Made by a program: the position numbers and the translations under genes. From positions 366,072 through 430,071 of the forward strand of contig NZ_JAGFNP010000005.1 in assembly GCF_017592475.1 (NCBI RefSeq): DNA of 64,000 bases, given 5' to 3'. Source of the DNA: Glycomyces niveus (GTDB lineage Bacteria; Actinomycetota; Actinomycetes; Mycobacteriales; Micromonosporaceae). Positions within the stretch are counted from its first letter, which is position 1. Every line of letters starts with the position of its first letter. Below are positions 60,787-64,000 of the stretch, in pieces. The notes below the pieces were generated by a model. It was not told the origin of the DNA and did not search any database. It saw only the letters and a program-made list of their open reading frames with translations.

Positions 60787-63624
60787 CTACGTCAAGCGCC
60801 GCTCGCTGGGGAGCCGCGCCTTGGTGAACAGGAGCGCCCCGACCGCGGCGATGACCGGGACGGCCACCAGCATGATCGCGAAACTCGTCCACGGCAGTTC
60901 CCAGCCGTAGAGGGTCTCGAACGGGTAGCTGTTCGTCATGGGCCGGTTCAGCGCCTCGCGGATCAGCGCGTAACCGATCAGCCCCGCGAACGTGCCCATC
61001 AGCGTGCCGAACACCGCGATCATCGTCGTCTGCCACATCGCGAACCGCTTGCGCAGGCCCGGCGCCGCGCCGACCGCGCCGAGCGTGGTCATGTCCTTCG
61101 TCTGCTCGGCGATGATCAGCCCGGTCGACACCGCGGTCGAACCGAGGGTGATGAGCGCGCACAGCCCGGCCACGGCCAGCAGGATGTAGAGCGTCTCGGT
61201 GTCTCGGTAGTCGGCCACGCTGAAGCCCGCCGAGACCGAGTCGTCCGACAGCTTGGCGCGCATGTCCGCGCTGATCGCCTCGCGAAGCGTCCCGTCGATC
61301 GGCGTGGACGTCTCGATCAGGTACCGCTGCGACCACACCGAGGGCTCCATGCCCACCAGCTCGGCCGCGCCGGGGCTGAACATGACCCCGCCGTAACCCA
61401 GCAGGTCCTTGTGCACCGCCATGGCGGGCACTTCGACCTCGTAGACCTTCGGCTCGGACGCAGTCCCCTCCTCCTCGACCATCTCCGAGACCTCCTGCGT
61501 GAAGACCACGGTGCCCTCGGCGGTGACCGCCCACTTGTCGGCCACGAGCACGCCGCCGTCCTCCAGGACCGCCACGGCCGCGTCGAGCTCATCGCCATCG
61601 AGCCCCGTGTACGCGGCGACGACCGCCGGGTCGGTGGTGGCGGGGACGTCGTACATGCCGTACCCGTACGCGTCCGACTCCTCGTCGCAGTGCGGGTCCT
61701 GGCGGGCCTGCTCCACCGCCACCGCGATCTGCTCCTCCGTCTCGGTCGGGAGCTCCCAGTACACGCACATGTTCTCGTCGGGCCGCACGAGCTGCAGCCA
61801 GCACCAGATCTCCGCGCCCTCCCGGAAGTCGGCCTCCTTGCCGCAGGTCTGCGATTCGCCCACCGCATTCACCGGGATCAGCTCCAGGTCGTCCAGGTGC
61901 TGGGCCAGGCGCGCCTCGGACTCCGCGAGCCCGCTCTCCCAGTCTGGATCGCCGATCGGCTCGCCCGTCTCCGGGTCGTACTCCTCGGTTTCGTTGTAGA
62001 GGACCAGCGACGCGGTCCCCTCCGGCAGCATCCGCTCCTGTCCGGCCTCGTTGCGCACGTTGTCCGCGGCCATCGTCAGCGTGAACGCCATGCCGGCGGC
62101 CACGACGCCGAGGACCGCCGCGATCGCAGGGGCCGCGGAGCCGCGGTTGCGCCCGGCCTCCCGCAGCGCCATGCGCGGCGCGAGCGGCATCCAGCGCCCG
62201 AGCTTCGCCGTCACCGCCAGGAGCGCCGGCGTGCAGGCCACCAAGCCGAGCTGCAGCAGCACGATCGCGCTCGCCATGAGCGGCATGTTCCAGATCGAGA
62301 TGCCCGCGAAGCCCGCGACCAGACCGCCCGCGACCATGACCAGGCCGATGACGAGCCAGCGCTTCGAGCCCTTGCGGTTCGGCGTGCGGCCCATGAGCGC
62401 CGCGACCACGTTGATGCGCGAGGCGCTGATCGCGGCGGCCAGCGCCGAGAGCAGGCCCGTGGCGATGGCGGCGAGGACGAGCAGGCCCTGCAGCCACGGC
62501 AGGGTCTCCAGGCCCGGGGTGCGGTGGCCGACGAGCTGCTCGAGTAGCGGCCGCCCGACGGCGACGACGCCGATGCCGATGAGGACCGCGACCACTGCGG
62601 CGATGATGCCGAACAGGATGCCGCCGGCGAGGACGACGCCGCGGATCTGGCGAGGTGTCGCGCCGTTGGCGCTCATGAGCGCGAACTCGCGGGTGCGCCG
62701 CTTCGCGCTGATCGCGAACGCCGGACCCGCCAGCAGGATGACCTCCATGACCACGGAGACCACGATCAGCGCGTAGAGCGTGAGGTAGAACGAGTCCATC
62801 GGGTCCTCGTAGTACATGCCCTCGGGGGTGGTGGGCGGCGTGTCCAGCAGCGCCCCCGACCACACGGTCAGCCCGACCTCGTTGAGCGCCGAGGCGTCCT
62901 CGGGCGTGAACGCCTCAGGCGTGTCCACCAGCCATCCGGTGGTGTCGTTCGGGAAGAACGAGGCGATCGCATACTCGCCGTTGATGTCCCACGGGATCTC
63001 CACGATCCCGCTGACCTCGTGCTCCTCGCCGGACAGCCCGGCCAGGAACGTGACCGTGTCGCCCACGCCCACCTCGAGGTGCGCGGCCGCGTCCTCGGTG
63101 AGCACGATCTGGTCGCGGATCGGCGCCGAACCCTCGAGGTACGTGAAACCGGCCGCCTCGTAGTTCGGGTGGCTCAGGTCGTAGCCGATGACGCCGATCT
63201 CGCCGATGCCGCTGGGCGTCTCGACCTCGGCCTGCTCCGCGCTGCCCGGCCACGTGCTGTAAGGGGTGATTCGGGTCCCGATGGGCAGCTGGTTGAGGAT
63301 GCCCCCCTCGGTGATCCCCGGGGGCTCCTCATCGGTGTCGGCGTCCTCCCAGTCCCACCATGGGTAGCTCTCGTCCCAGGTGTGCTGGGAGATCGGCAGC
63401 CCGGGGTAGACCTCTTCGATGTACGCGTCGTTCGTCCCGACGTACTGCTCCACCTCCTGTTCGGCGTCAAGCGTGACGGTGTCGAACGCGCTGGCGCCGA
63501 TGGCGACGCCGAGCAGCGGCAGTCCCAGCAGGGTGATCGAGAGCGCCGAGCGCCCCTTGTAGCGCCACGCTTCGCGGCGCGCGATCCTGAAAGCGAGACG
63601 TTGGCTCGCCAGCAGTCGCTTCAC
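60787..63624 (-). CDS. ABC transporter permease with two FtsX domains
   Basis: 945 aa. After MKRLLASQRLAFRIARREAWRYKGRSALSITLLG, one membrane helix leads into an acidic extracellular domain of about 230 residues; three helices of the first FtsX domain follow (YLTLYALIVVSVVMEVILLAG on; REFALMSANGATPRQIRG loop), then four more helices, a second extracellular domain (about 540-790) with four cysteines that may pair, and the second FtsX domain (TLGAVGAAPGLRKRFAMWQ). This architecture is that of MacB-like or lipoprotein-export permeases of actinomycetes. Pairs with the ATPase 1 bp upstream; cargo unknown. Confidence 0.9.
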   Translation of the reverse strand: MKRLLASQRLAFRIARREAWRYKGRSALSITLLGLPLLGVAIGASAFDTVTLDAEQEVEQYVGTNDAYIEEVYPGLPISQHTWDESYPWWDWEDADTDEEPPGITEGGILNQLPIGTRITPYSTWPGSAEQAEVETPSGIGEIGVIGYDLSHPNYEAAGFTYLEGSAPIRDQIVLTEDAAAHLEVGVGDTVTFLAGLSGEEHEVSGIVEIPWDINGEYAIASFFPNDTTGWLVDTPEAFTPEDASALNEVGLTVWSGALLDTPPTTPEGMYYEDPMDSFYLTLYALIVVSVVMEVILLAGPAFAISAKRRTREFALMSANGATPRQIRGVVLAGGILFGIIAAVVAVLIGIGVVAVGRPLLEQLVGHRTPGLETLPWLQGLLVLAAIATGLLSALAAAISASRINVVAALMGRTPNRKGSKRWLVIGLVMVAGGLVAGFAGISIWNMPLMASAIVLLQLGLVACTPALLAVTAKLGRWMPLAPRMALREAGRNRGSAAPAIAAVLGVVAAGMAFTLTMAADNVRNEAGQERMLPEGTASLVLYNETEEYDPETGEPIGDPDWESGLAESEARLAQHLDDLELIPVNAVGESQTCGKEADFREGAEIWCWLQLVRPDENMCVYWELPTETEEQIAVAVEQARQDPHCDEESDAYGYGMYDVPATTDPAVVAAYTGLDGDELDAAVAVLEDGGVLVADKWAVTAEGTVVFTQEVSEMVEEEGTASEPKVYEVEVPAMAVHKDLLGYGGVMFSPGAAELVGMEPSVWSQRYLIETSTPIDGTLREAISADMRAKLSDDSVSAGFSVADYRDTETLYILLAVAGLCALITLGSTAVSTGLIIAEQTKDMTTLGAVGAAPGLRKRFAMWQTTMIAVFGTLMGTFAGLIGYALIREALNRPMTNSYPFETLYGWELPWTSFAIMLVAVPVIAAVGALLFTKARLPSERRLT

Positions 63625-63625
63625 G

Positions 63626-64000
63626 CTACGAACCCGCGCCTTCGAGCAGGCTGTCCGCTCCGGCGAGCGGCGCGGAGGTGTCGATGATCCGGCCGTCGCG
63701 CAGGAACACGACCCGGTCGGCCCAGCCCGCGTGCCGTGCGTCGTGGGTGACCAGGAGTCCGGCCGCGCCCGCGTCCACGCGGCGGCGCAGCAGCTTCAAC
63801 ACCTCCTCGCCCGTGTGCGAGTCGAGCGCGCCGGTCGGCTCGTCCGCCAGCACCAGGCGCCGCTCGCCGATCAACGCCCGGGCGATGGCCACACGCTGGG
63901 CCTGTCCGCCGGAGATCTCATCGGGGAACCGGTCGGCCTGCTTGACATCGAGCCCGACCTCTTCGAGGGCCGCGAGCGCCAGCTTGCGGGCCTTGGAGGA
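63626..64000 (-). CDS. ABC transporter ATP-binding protein, C-terminal part
   Basis: 125 codons in frame up to the right window edge; the N-terminus with Walker A lies outside. Visible: signature ISGGQAQRVAIARAL (a variant of LSGGQ), Walker B LVLADEPTGALD, H-loop LLVTHD and a C-terminal VVFLRDGRIID. It belongs to the MacB/LolD-like ATPase group that works with FtsX-type permeases, and ends 1 bp before the permease start, so both are surely one transporter. Confidence 0.93.
   Translation of the reverse strand, partial: SSKARKLALAALEEVGLDVKQADRFPDEISGGQAQRVAIARALIGERRLVLADEPTGALDSHTGEEVLKLLRRRVDAGAAGLLVTHDARHAGWADRVVFLRDGRIIDTSAPLAGADSLLEGAGS

Noticed and set aside
1..64000. tRNA, rRNA, tmRNA, RNase P RNA, CRISPR arrays, insertion sequences or integrases
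   Set aside because: I looked for tRNA T-loops, transposase motifs and spaced repeats and found none.

Overview
The window is high-GC actinobacterial DNA. Gene order, a SigR/RsrA pair, a WhiB-like protein, the 24-residue ribosomal protein bL37, a DUF2631 protein and many genes with no visible leader all point to Actinomycetota. A NamH-type UDP-N-acetylmuramate hydroxylase means N-glycolyl muramic acid in the wall. Together with the plant-polysaccharide genes this suggests Glycomyces or a close relative. The genus is an inference; no rRNA or tRNA gene lies in the window.

Layout. 1-7.7 kb is accessory: a cut-off FAD dehydrogenase with a flavin reductase, a solitary SRA-domain nuclease, a hotdog thioesterase, a methyltransferase, two tandem aminoglycoside-phosphotransferase-like kinases and small unknowns. 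7.9-14.3 kb is central metabolism: sucB, lpdA, a small conserved protein, pepA and gcvT. 14.4-21.0 kb is a five-gene sugar-acid operon (two Gfo/Idh oxidoreductases, UxaC, an L-fuconate-dehydratase-type enolase, a UxuB-type reductase). It is followed by a secreted pectate lyase and an acetylxylan esterase, so the region looks like pectin and hemicellulose use. 23.3-29.4 kb is a conserved core block (hisN, rsgA, aroA, SRAP protein, whiB-like, sigR, rsrA) resembling M. tuberculosis Rv3219-Rv3228. The sigR gene has a textbook SigR promoter and two credible starts.

29.6-33.0 kb holds a TetR regulator, bL37, a SIS-domain isomerase and an unknown 409-aa protein. 33.4-45.5 kb is a second core block: dprA, yifB, yraN and an M23-like protein on the minus strand; rpsB, tsf, pyrH, frr, cdsA and rlmN on the plus strand; then a giant low-complexity DivIVA-like protein and the DUF2631 gene. 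It continues at 54.8 kb with dxr, rip1/rseP, ispG and map. Between the two halves sit about 9 kb of other genes: namH, a TetR/MMPL pair with flanking operators, a sugar ABC importer with a LacI-type operator in its promoter, and purU. The right end is a large two-FtsX-domain ABC permease and the C-terminal part of its ATPase.

Most convergent gene ends carry strong GC-rich hairpins that can act as bidirectional terminators. Several plus-strand genes have a -10 box 6-7 nt before the start codon, as expected for leaderless mRNAs.
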